This document shows positions 8,087 to 18,096 of a stretch of DNA of 64,000 bases, piece after piece (position 1 is the first letter of the stretch; every line of letters begins with the position of its first letter). The notes under the pieces are model-generated. The model did no database searches, had not been told where the DNA came from, and saw only the letters and a program-made list of their open reading frames with translations. The stretch lies in the NCBI RefSeq assembly GCF_001954195.1, contig NZ_MBES01000067.1:62001-126000 (forward strand), in the 5' to 3' direction. This DNA comes from Mycobacterium sp. IS-1264. Lineage in GTDB: Bacteria; Actinomycetota; Actinomycetes; Mycobacteriales; Mycobacteriaceae. Position numbers and translations under genes: made by a program.

Positions 8087-8950
8087 TCAGTACGTATAGA
8101 AGCCTTGCCCGGATTTCTTGCCAAGCCGCCCGGCTTCCACCATGCGCAACAGCAGCGGCGGCGGGCCGTACTGGGGCTCCTTGAATTCCTCAAACATCTT
8201 GTCCGCGATCAGCTTTAGAGTGTCCAATCCGACAAGATCGGACAGTCGCAGCGGGCCCATCGGATGCGACAGCCCGGCGACGACGGCCTTGTCCACGTCT
8301 TCGACCGTCGCGAAACCGGCCTCGACCATCCGGATCGCCGACAGCAGGTACGGGACCAGCAGCGCGTTGACCACGAAGCCGGACCGGTCGGAGCAGCGCA
8401 CCACCTGCTTGCCCAGCACCCCGCTCGCGAACTCCTCGGTGCGGGCGGCCGCGGCCTCGTCGGTGACCAGCGTGCTGACCAGTTCGACCAGCGGCAGCAC
8501 CGGGACCGGGTTGAAGAAGTGCAGACCCAGCACGCGCTGAGGATTCCGGGTGGCCGCGGCGACCTTCATGATCGGGATGCTGGAGGTGTTCGACGCCAGG
8601 ACCGCGTCCGGGTCGGTGATGACCCGGTCAAGTTCCGCGAACAGTCCGGCCTTGACGGCCTCGTCCTCGACGATGGCCTCGATCACCAGTTGGCGGTCGG
8701 CCAGGTCCTTCAGGTCGGTGGTGAAAGTCAGCTTGTCGAGCGCGCGGTCGCGCTCCCGCTCGGTGACCTTGCCCGCGCTGACGCCACGCTCCAGCGACCG
8801 GACGATGCGGTTGCGTCCCGCCGTGATCAGCTCCTCGCTGGGCTCGTACACCGTCACGTCGACTCCGGCGCGCACCGAGACCTCGGCGATGCCGGACCCC
8901 ATCTGCCCCGCACCGACAACCCCGACCCGCTGGATCGCTGCGTCGCTCAC
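8087..8950 (-). CDS. fadB2: 3-hydroxybutyryl-CoA dehydrogenase FadB2
   Basis: A 287-residue NAD(P)-dependent dehydrogenase that interconverts 3-hydroxyacyl-CoA and acetoacyl-CoA. The Rossmann motif GAGQMG is at 13-18, and the catalytic His-Glu pair is H144 in LGLHFFNPV and E156 in LVELV. The C-terminal helical dimerisation domain ends in GKKSGQGFYTY. Length is normal. It is downstream of icl1 on the same strand, separated by about 107 bases that contain two inverted repeats. In M. tuberculosis icl1 and fadB2 are likewise adjacent and respond to fatty acids. Confidence 0.95.
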   Translation of the reverse strand: MSDAAIQRVGVVGAGQMGSGIAEVSVRAGVDVTVYEPSEELITAGRNRIVRSLERGVSAGKVTERERDRALDKLTFTTDLKDLADRQLVIEAIVEDEAVKAGLFAELDRVITDPDAVLASNTSSIPIMKVAAATRNPQRVLGLHFFNPVPVLPLVELVSTLVTDEAAAARTEEFASGVLGKQVVRCSDRSGFVVNALLVPYLLSAIRMVEAGFATVEDVDKAVVAGLSHPMGPLRLSDLVGLDTLKLIADKMFEEFKEPQYGPPPLLLRMVEAGRLGKKSGQGFYTY

Positions 8951-8972
8951 TACTTCCTCCTAAACGCGCGAG

Positions 8973-9022
8973 CAGACGCAGAATCGCATCGACTGGGCTG
9001 CAGAAGTGCGACTCTGCGTCTG
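8973..9022. repeat. Imperfect 16-bp inverted repeat between icl1 and fadB2
   Basis: Arms 8973-8988 (cagacgcagaatcgca) and 9007-9022 are reverse complements except for one position, around an 18-base loop. It may be a terminator or processing hairpin for icl1, or a copy of a dispersed intergenic repeat. I cannot count copies outside this window. Confidence 0.5.
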
Positions 9023-9025
9023 GTG

Positions 9026-9042
9026 GCCGGGCAGGGCCCGGC
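9026..9042 (-). terminator. GC-rich hairpin after icl1
   Basis: Perfect 7-bp arms (gccgggc / gcccggc) around agg, starting about 15 bases beyond the icl1 stop. There is no T-tract. It is a candidate terminator or attenuator between icl1 and fadB2. Confidence 0.45.
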
Positions 9043-9057
9043 GAACACCGCTGAAGG

Positions 9058-10344
9058 TTAGTGGAACTGACCCTCTTCGGTCGAACCGGCCAGGGCGGTG
9101 GTCGACGAGCTCGGGTCCACCGTGGTGGCGATGCGGTCGAAGTAACCGGCACCGACCTCGCGCTGGTGCTTGGTCGCGGTGTAACCGCGCTCCTCGGCGG
9201 CGAACTCGCGCTCCTGCAGCTCGACGTACGCGCTCATCTGGTTGCGGGCGTAGCCGTAGGCCAGATCGAACATCGAGTAGTTCAGGGCGTGGAAGCCGGC
9301 CAGCGTGATGAACTGGAACTTGAATCCCATTGCGCCAAGCTCTTTTTGGAACTTCGCGATGGTGGAGTCGTCCAGGTGCTTCTTCCAGTTGAAGGAAGGC
9401 GAGCAGTTGTAGGCCAGCATCTGGTCGGGGAACTCGGACTTGACGCCCTCGGCGAACTTGGCCGCGAGCTCGAGGTCCGGGGTCCCGGTCTCCATCCAGA
9501 TCAGGTCGGAGTACGGCGCGTAGGCCTTGGCCCGCGCGATGCACGGCTCGAGGCCGTTCTTGACGCGGTAGAAGCCTTCCTTGGTGCGCTCACCGGTGAT
9601 GAACGGCTGGTCGCGCTCGTCGACGTCCGAGGTGATCAAGGTGGCCGCCTCGGCGTCGGTGCGGGCGATCACCACCGTCGGCACACCGGCGACGTCGGCG
9701 GCCAGGCGGGCCGACGTGAGGGTGCGGATGTGCTGCTGAGTCGGGATCAGCACCTTGCCGCCGAGGTGGCCGCACTTCTTCTCCGAAGCGAGCTGGTCCT
9801 CCCAGTGCGACCCCGCGACGCCCGCGGCGATCATCGCCTTCTGCAGCTCGTAGACGTTGAGCGCGCCACCGAAGCCGGCCTCGCCGTCCGCGACGATCGG
9901 CGCCAGCCAGTTCTCCACCGACCGGTCGCCCTCGACCTTGGCGATCTCGTCGGCGCGCAGCAGCGCGTTGTTGATGCGACGGATGACCTGCGGCACCGAG
10001 TTGGCCGGGTACAGGCTCTGGTCGGGGTAGGTGTGGCCGGACAGGTTGGCGTCACCGGCGACCTGCCAACCCGACAGGTAGATGGCCTTCAGGCCGGCGC
10101 GCACCTGCTGGACGGCCATGTTGCCGGTCAGGGCGCCGAGCGCGTTGATGTATTCGAGGTCGTGCAGCTGCTCCCACAGCACCTCGGCGCCGCGGCGGGC
10201 CAGGGTGTGCTCCTCGACGACGCTGCCTTGCAGGGCGACGACGTCCTTGGCGGTGTAGGTGCGGTTGATGCCCTTCCAGCGCGGGTTGGTGTCCCAGTCG
10301 TGCTGGATCTGTTCGGCGCTCTTCGGGGTGCCAACGTCAGACAT
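9058..10344 (-). CDS. icl1: Isocitrate lyase Icl1
   Basis: A 428-residue isocitrate lyase, exactly the length of M. tuberculosis Icl1. It splits isocitrate to glyoxylate and succinate in the glyoxylate shunt and also acts in the methylcitrate cycle of mycobacteria. The catalytic loop KKCGHLGGK places the active cysteine at C191. I choose the ATG at 10344 ([12 protein letters not shown]), preceded by AAAGGAG at good spacing. The longer frame to 10416 would add 24 unrelated residues. The upstream 275 bases contain TTTGCAAA-type sites that fit RamB regulation, and ramB itself is 1.2 kb away. Confidence 0.97.
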   Translation of the reverse strand: MSDVGTPKSAEQIQHDWDTNPRWKGINRTYTAKDVVALQGSVVEEHTLARRGAEVLWEQLHDLEYINALGALTGNMAVQQVRAGLKAIYLSGWQVAGDANLSGHTYPDQSLYPANSVPQVIRRINNALLRADEIAKVEGDRSVENWLAPIVADGEAGFGGALNVYELQKAMIAAGVAGSHWEDQLASEKKCGHLGGKVLIPTQQHIRTLTSARLAADVAGVPTVVIARTDAEAATLITSDVDERDQPFITGERTKEGFYRVKNGLEPCIARAKAYAPYSDLIWMETGTPDLELAAKFAEGVKSEFPDQMLAYNCSPSFNWKKHLDDSTIAKFQKELGAMGFKFQFITLAGFHALNYSMFDLAYGYARNQMSAYVELQEREFAAEERGYTATKHQREVGAGYFDRIATTVDPSSSTTALAGSTEEGQFH

Positions 10345-10497
10345 TGGGCTTAACTCCTTTGCAATTGGTGAACGGTTGACGCCGCCGTCCGGCGGTAGCT
10401 GGAGGCTCAACTTCACTGGCGTGCTAATACGACCATGGCACAGGCCGTTTATGCCGGTCCACCCGTTTCATTTGCCAATTTCCGCAATGCGTTTCCC

Positions 10498-10509
10498 CGT
10501 TTTTGCAAA
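10498..10509. promoter_or_regulatory. Candidate RamB site upstream of icl1
   Basis: The sequence cgtttttgcaaa contains the dyad TTTGCAAA (10502-10509), the core of RamB operators described in corynebacteria and mycobacteria. It lies about 155 bases upstream of the icl1 start. A weaker relative (atttgccaattt) is at about 10470-10481. Binding is inferred only. Confidence 0.4.
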
Positions 10510-10594
10510 TCTTGCGAAGGCGGCGTGAAACTGAACCGTTTCAGAAGCTACCGGCCAGTAACCCCAAAGCCGCAGGTCAGCAGCGGAATTTGAG

Positions 10595-10613
10595 CGGGCC
10601 GCTTAGCGGCCCG
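10595..10613 (-). terminator. Hairpin after the thioesterase gene
   Basis: Perfect 8-bp arms (cgggccgc / gcggcccg) around tta, beginning seven bases past the thioesterase stop at 10620. This is a typical T-tract-less GC hairpin that would separate the thioesterase transcript from icl1. Confidence 0.6.
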
Positions 10614-10619
10614 AATCGG

Positions 10620-11414
10620 CTACAGGGAGAAGAGCGCGGCGACGGCTTTCGTCTCGTCGCCGACGGTATATGTGAGCGTTGTAACAGGGCGATCGACCAG
10701 GCCGGGACCGAACTGATCGGTCGAACCGGCGGGGTGGACGTGCGAAATGATCTCCAGCTTGTCGCCCAGGGCGACCGGCGCCTCGTGCTCGATGGTGGTG
10801 CGTAGCGGTCCCCGCAGCAGCTCGGGATGCGCGGCCAGATAGTCCTCGATCACGCTCCAGTACACCGAGTTGTTCATGTGGTCGAACAGGTCGATGTCGG
10901 TCACCCGGACCGGGAACTCGTGGATCTCCGTCGCGTCGTCGCGGCTGCCCGGCTTCAAGTAGCCCTTCCACCGCAGCCGGTCGATGGATGTGGTCTTGTG
11001 TAGGCCCGCCAGGAAGTCGTCGGCGATGCGCGCGGGCATCTGGGTTTCCCGGTTGATGTTGATCCAGAACGCCTCGGATTCGATCAGGCCGCCCTTGCGG
11101 CCGTCGACGCGGACCCGCATCTCGCACCACCGGTTCGAGGTGCCCGAGCACCAGCGCCGGCACCGCAGCATGTCCTGGAACTCGATCGGGCGGATCAGGT
11201 CGAGCATCGTTCGGCGGACGATCCACAGCGGGTGGGTCTCCTCGAAGCCCATCTCGCGCAGCTGGTCCTGGCCGATGTCTTGGATGTGGCGGCAGGCGGC
11301 GTCCAGCCGCAGCCGGCCGGTGCGGTCGATGTCGCCGACGCGCAGCGGCCACTCGCGATCGAATACGTCGGGGTGGCCGTCGGGCACCGGCATCATTATT
11401 TTGTCCAGGCTCAC
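10620..11414 (-). CDS. Acyl-ACP thioesterase-like hot-dog protein (Rv0466-like)
   Basis: A 264-residue double hot-dog protein of the acyl-ACP thioesterase family, the same length as Rv0466 of M. tuberculosis. The N-terminal hot-dog runs from about residue 10 to 140 and the second from about 150 to 260 (VRVTDIDLFDHMNNSVYWSVIEDYL, with the N-x-Y pattern of the family). It probably releases fatty acids from an acyl carrier or CoA thioester in the cytosol. The GTG start is kept because the family N-terminus follows at once. It is divergent from ramB and is followed by a hairpin terminator. Confidence 0.8.
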   Translation of the reverse strand: MSLDKIMMPVPDGHPDVFDREWPLRVGDIDRTGRLRLDAACRHIQDIGQDQLREMGFEETHPLWIVRRTMLDLIRPIEFQDMLRCRRWCSGTSNRWCEMRVRVDGRKGGLIESEAFWININRETQMPARIADDFLAGLHKTTSIDRLRWKGYLKPGSRDDATEIHEFPVRVTDIDLFDHMNNSVYWSVIEDYLAAHPELLRGPLRTTIEHEAPVALGDKLEIISHVHPAGSTDQFGPGLVDRPVTTLTYTVGDETKAVAALFSL

Positions 11415-11476
11415 GGCTTCGCTCCCCCGCTTGCTCCTCGTTGGACCCCACGGTAACCGGGGGGCCGCCGGGAATC

Positions 11477-11490
11477 ATGCCAAATGGCAT
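11477..11490. promoter_or_regulatory. Perfect dyad ATGCCA-aa-TGGCAT in the thioesterase/ramB promoter region
   Basis: A 14-base perfect palindrome lies in the 150-base divergent gap, 62 bases before the thioesterase start. A third ATGCCA is at 11515-11520. It is a candidate operator, but no cognate regulator is identified. Confidence 0.35.
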
Positions 11491-11519
11491 CTCCGAAAAA
11501 CCAATCGTAACGCGATGCC

Positions 11520-11530
11520 AACTCTGCAAA
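11520..11530. promoter_or_regulatory. Candidate RamB autoregulatory site
   Basis: The sequence aactctgcaaa lies 34 bases upstream of the ramB start. It resembles the RamB consensus AACTTTGCAAA with one difference. RamB is known to bind its own promoter in M. tuberculosis, and the position here fits repression. Inferred from sequence only. Confidence 0.45.
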
Positions 11531-11564
11531 CCGTATCTTCACAGTGCCGGGTAGGCTCTGTTAG

Positions 11565-12980
11565 GTGTCCAAAACATTCGTCGGCTCGCGCGTTCGCCAG
11601 TTGCGCAGTGAGCGCGGATTCAGTCAGGCCGCGCTGGCCCAGATGCTGGAGATCTCGCCCAGCTACCTCAACCAGATCGAGCACGACGTTCGGCCGCTGA
11701 CGGTGGCGGTGCTGCTGCGGATCACCGAGGTGTTCGGCGTGGACGCGACCTTCTTCGCCCCGCATGACGACACCCGGCTGGTCGCCGAGCTGCGCGAGGT
11801 GACGATGGATCGCGACCTGGGCATCGACGTCGAACCGCCCGAGGTCGCCGAGATGGTCGGCGCCCATCCCGCCCTGGCGCGCGCGGTGGTGAACCTGCAC
11901 CGGCGCTACCGGATCACCACCGCACAGCTGGCCGCCGCCACCGAGGAGCGGTTCTTCGACGGCAGTGGCACCGGGTCGATCACGATGCCCCACGAAGAGG
12001 TGCGCGACTACTTCTACCAGCGCCAGAACTACCTGCACGAGCTGGACACCGCCGCCGAGGACCTCACCACCCAGATGCGGTTGCATCACGGCGACCTGGC
12101 CCGCGAGCTGACCCGGCGGCTCACCGAGGTGCACGGTGTGCACATCAACCGGCGCATCGATCTCGGCGACACCGTGCTGCACCGCTACGACCCCGAGACC
12201 AAGACGCTGGAAATCAGCAATCACCTCTCGCTGGGTCAGCAGGTGTTCAAGATGGCCGCCGAATTGGCCTACCTCGAATTCGGTGACCTGATCGACAGCA
12301 TGGTCACCGACGGCAAGTTCACCAGCGACGAGTCGCACACGCTGGCCCGGCTGGGGTTGGCCAACTACTTCGCGGCGGCCGCGGTGCTGCCCTATCGCCA
12401 ATTCCACGACGTCGCAGAGAATTTCCGCTACGACGTCGAGCGGCTGTCGGCGTTCTACTCGGTGAGCTATGAGACCATCGCGCACCGGCTGTCGACGCTG
12501 CAGCGGCCGTCGATGCGCGGCGTTCCGTTCTCGTTCATCCGGGTCGACCGCGCCGGCAACATGTCAAAACGTCAGTCCGCCACCGGTTTTCACTTCTCTT
12601 CGAGCGGCGGAACCTGCCCGTTGTGGAATGTCTACGAAACGTTCGCCAACCCGGGCAAGATCCTGGTGCAGATCGCCCAGATGCCCGACGGCCGCAATTA
12701 CATGTGGGTGGCCCGCACCGTGGAACGCCGTGCCGCGCGGTATGGTCAGCCGGGTAAAACCTTCGCGATCGGGCTGGGCTGCGAACTTCGGCACGCCCAC
12801 CGGCTCGTCTACTCGGAAGGACTCGACTTGTCGGGGGATATCGCCACGCCCATCGGCGCGGGTTGCCGTGTCTGCGAACGCGACAACTGTCCGCAACGGG
12901 CGTTCCCCGCGCTGGGGCGCGCACTCGATCTCGACGAGCACCGCAGCACGGTGTCGCCGTATCTGGTGAAGCAAGCGTGA
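11565..12980 (+). CDS. ramB: RamB, regulator of acetate metabolism
   Basis: A 471-residue regulator of the ScfR type. An XRE helix-turn-helix lies at about residues 8-62 (FSQAALAQMLEISPSYLNQIE), an IrrE/ImmA-like domain in the middle (about 155-300) and a DUF2083 region at the C-terminus. Near the end is a cysteine cluster (GAGCRVCERDNCPQ) that could sense redox or bind metal. RamB controls icl1 and its own gene in M. tuberculosis in response to carbon source. The GTG start gives the expected length (474 in M. tuberculosis). Its stop overlaps the next gene's GTG by four bases. Confidence 0.93.
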   Translation: MSKTFVGSRVRQLRSERGFSQAALAQMLEISPSYLNQIEHDVRPLTVAVLLRITEVFGVDATFFAPHDDTRLVAELREVTMDRDLGIDVEPPEVAEMVGAHPALARAVVNLHRRYRITTAQLAAATEERFFDGSGTGSITMPHEEVRDYFYQRQNYLHELDTAAEDLTTQMRLHHGDLARELTRRLTEVHGVHINRRIDLGDTVLHRYDPETKTLEISNHLSLGQQVFKMAAELAYLEFGDLIDSMVTDGKFTSDESHTLARLGLANYFAAAAVLPYRQFHDVAENFRYDVERLSAFYSVSYETIAHRLSTLQRPSMRGVPFSFIRVDRAGNMSKRQSATGFHFSSSGGTCPLWNVYETFANPGKILVQIAQMPDGRNYMWVARTVERRAARYGQPGKTFAIGLGCELRHAHRLVYSEGLDLSGDIATPIGAGCRVCERDNCPQRAFPALGRALDLDEHRSTVSPYLVKQA

Positions 12981-13540
12981 GCGGGCTCCCGGCAGGTCCC
13001 GTCGGCCGCATCCCGTCGGGCGGATTCCGCGAACTCGGACCGATCAACTGGGTGATCGCGAAGCTGGGCGCGCGCACGGTGAAAGCACCCGAGTTCCACC
13101 TGTTCACCACTTTGGGTCAGCGCCGATTGCTGTTCTGGGCCTGGGCCTTTTACGGAGGCCGGCTGTTGCGCGGGCGGCTGCGGCCGGTCGACACCGAGCT
13201 GGTGATCCTGCGGGTCGCGCACCTGCGCTCGTGCGAATACGAGCTGCAGCACCATCGCCGGATGGCCCGCAGGGCGGGTCTGGACGCGGACATGCAGGCC
13301 ACGATTTTCGCCTGGCCCGATGCGCCGAACGGATCCGGGCTGACCGACCGGCAACAGGCGCTGCTGACGGCGACCGATGAGTTCGTCAAAGACCGGACGA
13401 TCACCGACGCGACCTGGCAGTGGCTGGCGAGTCACCTGGATCGGCGGCAGCTGATCGAATTCTGCTTGCTCGCAAGCCAATACGACGGCCTCGCGGCGAC
13501 GATGTCCGCGCTCGACATCCCGCTGGACAACCCGCGCTAG
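12977..13540 (+). CDS. AhpD-like / carboxymuconolactone decarboxylase-family protein (Rv0464c-like)
   Basis: I start at the GTG at 12977, which overlaps the ramB stop by four bases (GTGA). The longer frame from 12863 lies inside ramB. The 187-residue product has the CMD/AhpD core (ELVILRVAHLRSCEYELQHHRRMA), with one cysteine and the following histidines. The second cysteine of the AhpD CxxC pair is missing, so disulfide reductase activity is unlikely without a partner. Length is near the 190 residues of Rv0464c. Coupling to ramB suggests a redox or carbon-metabolism link. The substrate is unknown. Confidence 0.8.
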   Translation: MSGLPAGPVGRIPSGGFRELGPINWVIAKLGARTVKAPEFHLFTTLGQRRLLFWAWAFYGGRLLRGRLRPVDTELVILRVAHLRSCEYELQHHRRMARRAGLDADMQATIFAWPDAPNGSGLTDRQQALLTATDEFVKDRTITDATWQWLASHLDRRQLIEFCLLASQYDGLAATMSALDIPLDNPR

Positions 13541-13822
13541 CTAGAGGTAGACGTCGGCCAATACGGCCAGCGTCAGCACCACCGGAAGTATCGGCAGGCC
13601 GAAGGCAAACGCCGCCCACAGCTGGTTACCGCGCCGGCGCAGCCACCACCCGCACACCGCGGCGCAGATTCCCAGCACCACCGACAGCAGCAACACGAGC
13701 GGACCCCACTGGCCCGCCGTCGCATTGTCCCCGGTCGAAATGGCCACCAGCCACAGCACATAGCCGATCGCCACACCGCCGATGGCGCCGACGATCCTCT
13801 CGCTGGTCTTGCTGGTGTTCAT
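13541..13822 (-). CDS. Small membrane protein (Rv0463-like)
   Basis: A 93-residue protein with three hydrophobic segments (about 10-30, 40-60 and 68-90) separated by short polar loops, the middle one ending in WWLRRRG. Length is close to Rv0463 (97 residues). Its stop immediately abuts the stop of the converging AhpD-like gene, with no spacer (tag/cta). It starts three bases after the lpdC stop on the same strand, so it is probably cotranscribed with lpdC. Function unknown. Confidence 0.75.
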   Translation of the reverse strand: MNTSKTSERIVGAIGGVAIGYVLWLVAISTGDNATAGQWGPLVLLLSVVLGICAAVCGWWLRRRGNQLWAAFAFGLPILPVVLTLAVLADVYL

Positions 13823-13825
13823 CGA

Positions 13826-15220
13826 TCAGAAGTTGATCATGTGGCCGGTCAGGCCGTGGAAGCACTCCTGCAGCGCCTCGGACATGGTCGGATGGGTGTG
13901 CACGTTGCGGGCCAGCTCGGTCGCGGTCAGATCCCACTTCTGCGCCAGGGTGAGCTCGGGCAGCAGCTCGGACACGTCGTGGCCGACCAGGTGCCCGCCG
14001 AGCAGCTCGCCGTACTTCGGGTCGGCGACCAGCTTGACGAAGCCGCTGGGGTCGCCCACGCCGTGCGCCTTGGCGTTAGCGGTGAACGGGAACTTGGCGA
14101 CCACGACGTCGTAGCCCTCGTCGCGGGCCTGCTGCTCGGTGAGACCGAAACTGGCGACGTTGGGTTGGCAGAACGTCGCGCGCGGCAGCATCCGATAATC
14201 GCCGAGCGCCAAAGTCTCTGCGCCGCCGATGGTCTCGGCCGCCACCACACCCTGGGCCTCGGCGACGTGCGCGAGCATCAACAGTCCGGTGACGTCGCCG
14301 ATGGCGTAGATGTGCGGCAGATTGGTGCGCATGTAGTCGCTGATGCCGATCGCCTTGCGGTCGGTGAGAGCGACCCCGGCCGCCTCCAGCCCGTAGCCCT
14401 CGACATTGGGCGCAAAACCGATGGCCTGCAACACTTTTTCGGCCTTGAGCTCCTCGCTGCGACCGTCCTTGCTGACCGTCACCCTGACCACCGACCCGTC
14501 GTCGGAGATGGCCTCGACCTTGGTTCCGGTCAACACCTTGACGCCCAGCTTCTTGAACTGTTTTTCGATCTCCTTGGACACCTCGGCGTCCTCGTTGGGC
14601 AGCGCGCGCGGCAGGAACTCCACGATCGTGACGTCGACGCCGTAGTTCTTCAGCACGTAGCCGAACTCCATGCCGATCGCGCCGGCCCCGGCGATGATGA
14701 TCGACTCCGGCAGCTCCCGGGACAGGATCAGTTCCTCGTAGGTGACCACGTTTTCCGACAGCGACGTGCCGGGCACCAGCCGGGTGCTGCTGCCGGTGGC
14801 GATGATGGCGTTGTCGAACGTGACGGTTTCCGTGCCACCGTCATTGAGCTCAACGGACAGCGTGTTGGCGTCGGTGAATCTGCCGTACCCGTGAATCTCG
14901 GTGATCTTGTTCTTCTTCATCAGGAAGTGCACGCCGGCGACGCGGCCCTCGGCCACTTTGCGGCTTCGGTCGAAGGCGATCCCGTAATCGAAGGTCGCCT
15001 CGCCGCTGATGCCGAAGGTCTTGGCCTCTTTGGTGAAGATGTGGGCGAGCTCGGCGTTGCGCAGCAGCGCCTTGGACGGGATGCAGCCGACGTTCAGGCA
15101 GACTCCGCCCCAGTACTTCGGCTCGACCACCGCGGTGTTCAGGCCCAGCTGTGCGGCGCGAATGGCCGCGACATATCCGCCGGGACCGGCCCCGAGGACG
15201 ACGACGTCATAGTGAGTCAC
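13826..15220 (-). CDS. lpdC: Dihydrolipoamide dehydrogenase LpdC
   Basis: A 464-residue E3 flavoprotein, identical in length to M. tuberculosis Lpd (Rv0462). It reoxidises dihydrolipoamide for the pyruvate and branched-chain ketoacid dehydrogenases, and in M. tuberculosis it also supports the peroxynitrite reductase with DlaT and AhpD. The FAD motif GAGPGG is at 10-15, the redox disulfide is C41/C46 in [13 protein letters not shown], the NAD motif is [10 protein letters not shown], and the catalytic H443/E448 pair is in HTHPTMSE. The neighbouring AhpD-like gene converges on this operon. Confidence 0.97.
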   Translation of the reverse strand: MTHYDVVVLGAGPGGYVAAIRAAQLGLNTAVVEPKYWGGVCLNVGCIPSKALLRNAELAHIFTKEAKTFGISGEATFDYGIAFDRSRKVAEGRVAGVHFLMKKNKITEIHGYGRFTDANTLSVELNDGGTETVTFDNAIIATGSSTRLVPGTSLSENVVTYEELILSRELPESIIIAGAGAIGMEFGYVLKNYGVDVTIVEFLPRALPNEDAEVSKEIEKQFKKLGVKVLTGTKVEAISDDGSVVRVTVSKDGRSEELKAEKVLQAIGFAPNVEGYGLEAAGVALTDRKAIGISDYMRTNLPHIYAIGDVTGLLMLAHVAEAQGVVAAETIGGAETLALGDYRMLPRATFCQPNVASFGLTEQQARDEGYDVVVAKFPFTANAKAHGVGDPSGFVKLVADPKYGELLGGHLVGHDVSELLPELTLAQKWDLTATELARNVHTHPTMSEALQECFHGLTGHMINF

Positions 15221-15238
15221 GGCCCCTACCCTAGTGGC

Positions 15239-15772
15239 CTAGTACGGGATGACGCCGATCAGGCAGTGGCCCACCCGCTCGCAGTAGTAATAGCCGTAGA
15301 GCGGCGCGGCGGCGGCGACGGCGGCAAGCGGTCCGGACATCACCGCGATCGACAGCGCCGAGATCAGCGGCCTGCCGTGCATCGCCAGCATCACGCCACC
15401 CACCACGCAGGCGACGACGTAGACCAGCACCGCGAACACCGCGGGCGCTTTGTCGATGGTGTGGTACCACCAATAGAACAGCCCAAGCCCGACGACGGCC
15501 GCCACGGCCCACACGCCGAGGAGCACCAGAACCAGCTGCCACCACTTCAGGTAGTGGTAGCGGCCGGGAACGGCGACCGGCTGCACCGGCGCACCGCCGG
15601 CTTCGGTCACGCCGTCCCGCTCGGTGTCCTCGTCCGGGGCCGTCTCCGGGGCCGGCGTTTCCGGCTCGGCGACGACGGGAACGGGCTGTGAGCCGGTGTC
15701 GTCGGAGAAGTCCGGCACGAACGCCTCGGTCCGCGGGTGGGACTCCCGGTCCTCATCAGGCAAGTCAGGCAC
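15239..15772 (-). CDS. Membrane protein with acidic N-terminus (Rv0461-like)
   Basis: A 177-residue protein. Residues 1-70 are acidic and Pro-rich, probably cytosolic and disordered. Then come three membrane helices (about 78-102, 112-132 and 138-160) and a short tail with two cysteines (YYYCERVGHCLIG). Length fits Rv0461. It overlaps the next gene upstream by eight bases, so the pair is translated together. Its stop is 18 bases before the lpdC start. Function unknown. Confidence 0.75.
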   Translation of the reverse strand: MPDLPDEDRESHPRTEAFVPDFSDDTGSQPVPVVAEPETPAPETAPDEDTERDGVTEAGGAPVQPVAVPGRYHYLKWWQLVLVLLGVWAVAAVVGLGLFYWWYHTIDKAPAVFAVLVYVVACVVGGVMLAMHGRPLISALSIAVMSGPLAAVAAAAPLYGYYYCERVGHCLIGVIPY

Positions 15773-16043
15773 CCGCCACCACCCGCAGAGCGACGAGCGC
15801 GCCGAACCAGCCCGGCGCCACCGCGAGGATGAACGCGCCGACCATCGTGACCCAGCGCCGCCCCGACAGCACGATCGTCAGCAGTCCGATCACACTGGGA
15901 ACGCCCACCACGAGTGCGATCGCGATGTCCGGGCGGACCCTCGGATGGTCCACGACGGTGAACGCCACGGCCGCCAATAACCCGACCGCACAACCGATCA
16001 GCATGGCACTGGCCAGCAGCCACGGACGCGGAAGGGGAATCAC
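15765..16043 (-). CDS. Small membrane protein (Rv0460-like)
   Basis: A 92-residue hydrophobic protein with three predicted helices (about 8-30, 42-60 and 66-88) and few charged residues. It corresponds in position to Rv0460, although it is somewhat longer. It overlaps DUF779 upstream by four bases (ATGA) and the Rv0461-like gene downstream by eight. All genes from the aldehyde dehydrogenase to Rv0463 could therefore be one transcript. Function unknown. Confidence 0.7.
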   Translation of the reverse strand: MIPLPRPWLLASAMLIGCAVGLLAAVAFTVVDHPRVRPDIAIALVVGVPSVIGLLTIVLSGRRWVTMVGAFILAVAPGWFGALVALRVVAGA

Positions 16044-16512
16044 TTTCTCGACTGTACTGCGGTTGGGCAGGTCCCCAATGCCGCGTCGGCCACCACCGGA
16101 CCGCGTGTCGCAGGCCGTTCACCGCGCTCGTAGTCGGCGCCGGTGATGACCGTGGCCAACGACGCCTGCTCGTCGTCGGTGAACACCCGGCCGCGCGACA
16201 GGAATCGCATCCCCTCGGGCGCTTCCAGGCTGAACCCGCCGCCGCGGCCGGGCACCACGTCGATGACCAGCTGCGTGTGCTTCCAGGTCTGGTACTGCGG
16301 ACCCGAAATCCACACCGGCACCCCGTCTCCGACATCGAGCACGCCGAGCAAGACGTCGCGATCGCCGACGATGAAGTCGCCGATCGGATAGCACATCGGC
16401 GACGACCCGTCGCAGCAGCCGCCGGACTGGTGGAACATCACCGGACCGTGCCGCTCCTGTAGCTGCCCAAGGAGCTTGGCAGCAGCCGCGGTGATCACCA
16501 CCCCGGGGACCA

Positions 16513-16513
<1 letters not shown>
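16040..16513 (-). CDS. DUF779 protein (Rv0459-like)
   Basis: The start is the ATG at 16513 (MVPGVVITAAAA), which shares one base with the aldehyde dehydrogenase stop (TGATG). The open frame to 16672 lies inside that gene. The 157-residue product has the conserved Cys-rich motif of DUF779, SGGCCDGSSPMCYP (about residues 30-43), and a histidine/tryptophan segment (YQTWKHTQL). DUF779 proteins are commonly encoded next to aldehyde dehydrogenases, as here, and a metal-binding accessory role is likely. Length is near the 163 residues of Rv0459. Confidence 0.85.
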
Positions 16514-18036
<1,523 letters not shown>

Positions 18037-18096
18037 CTGCTCTCACTCCTCGTTCTGTCCTCCTGCGATACAGCTCACACTACCGCCGGGGTCACA

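Noticed and set aside
13841..15691. 616-residue frame on the plus strand
   Set aside because: It is antisense to lpdC over its whole length and has no family features. High GC keeps the opposite frame open.
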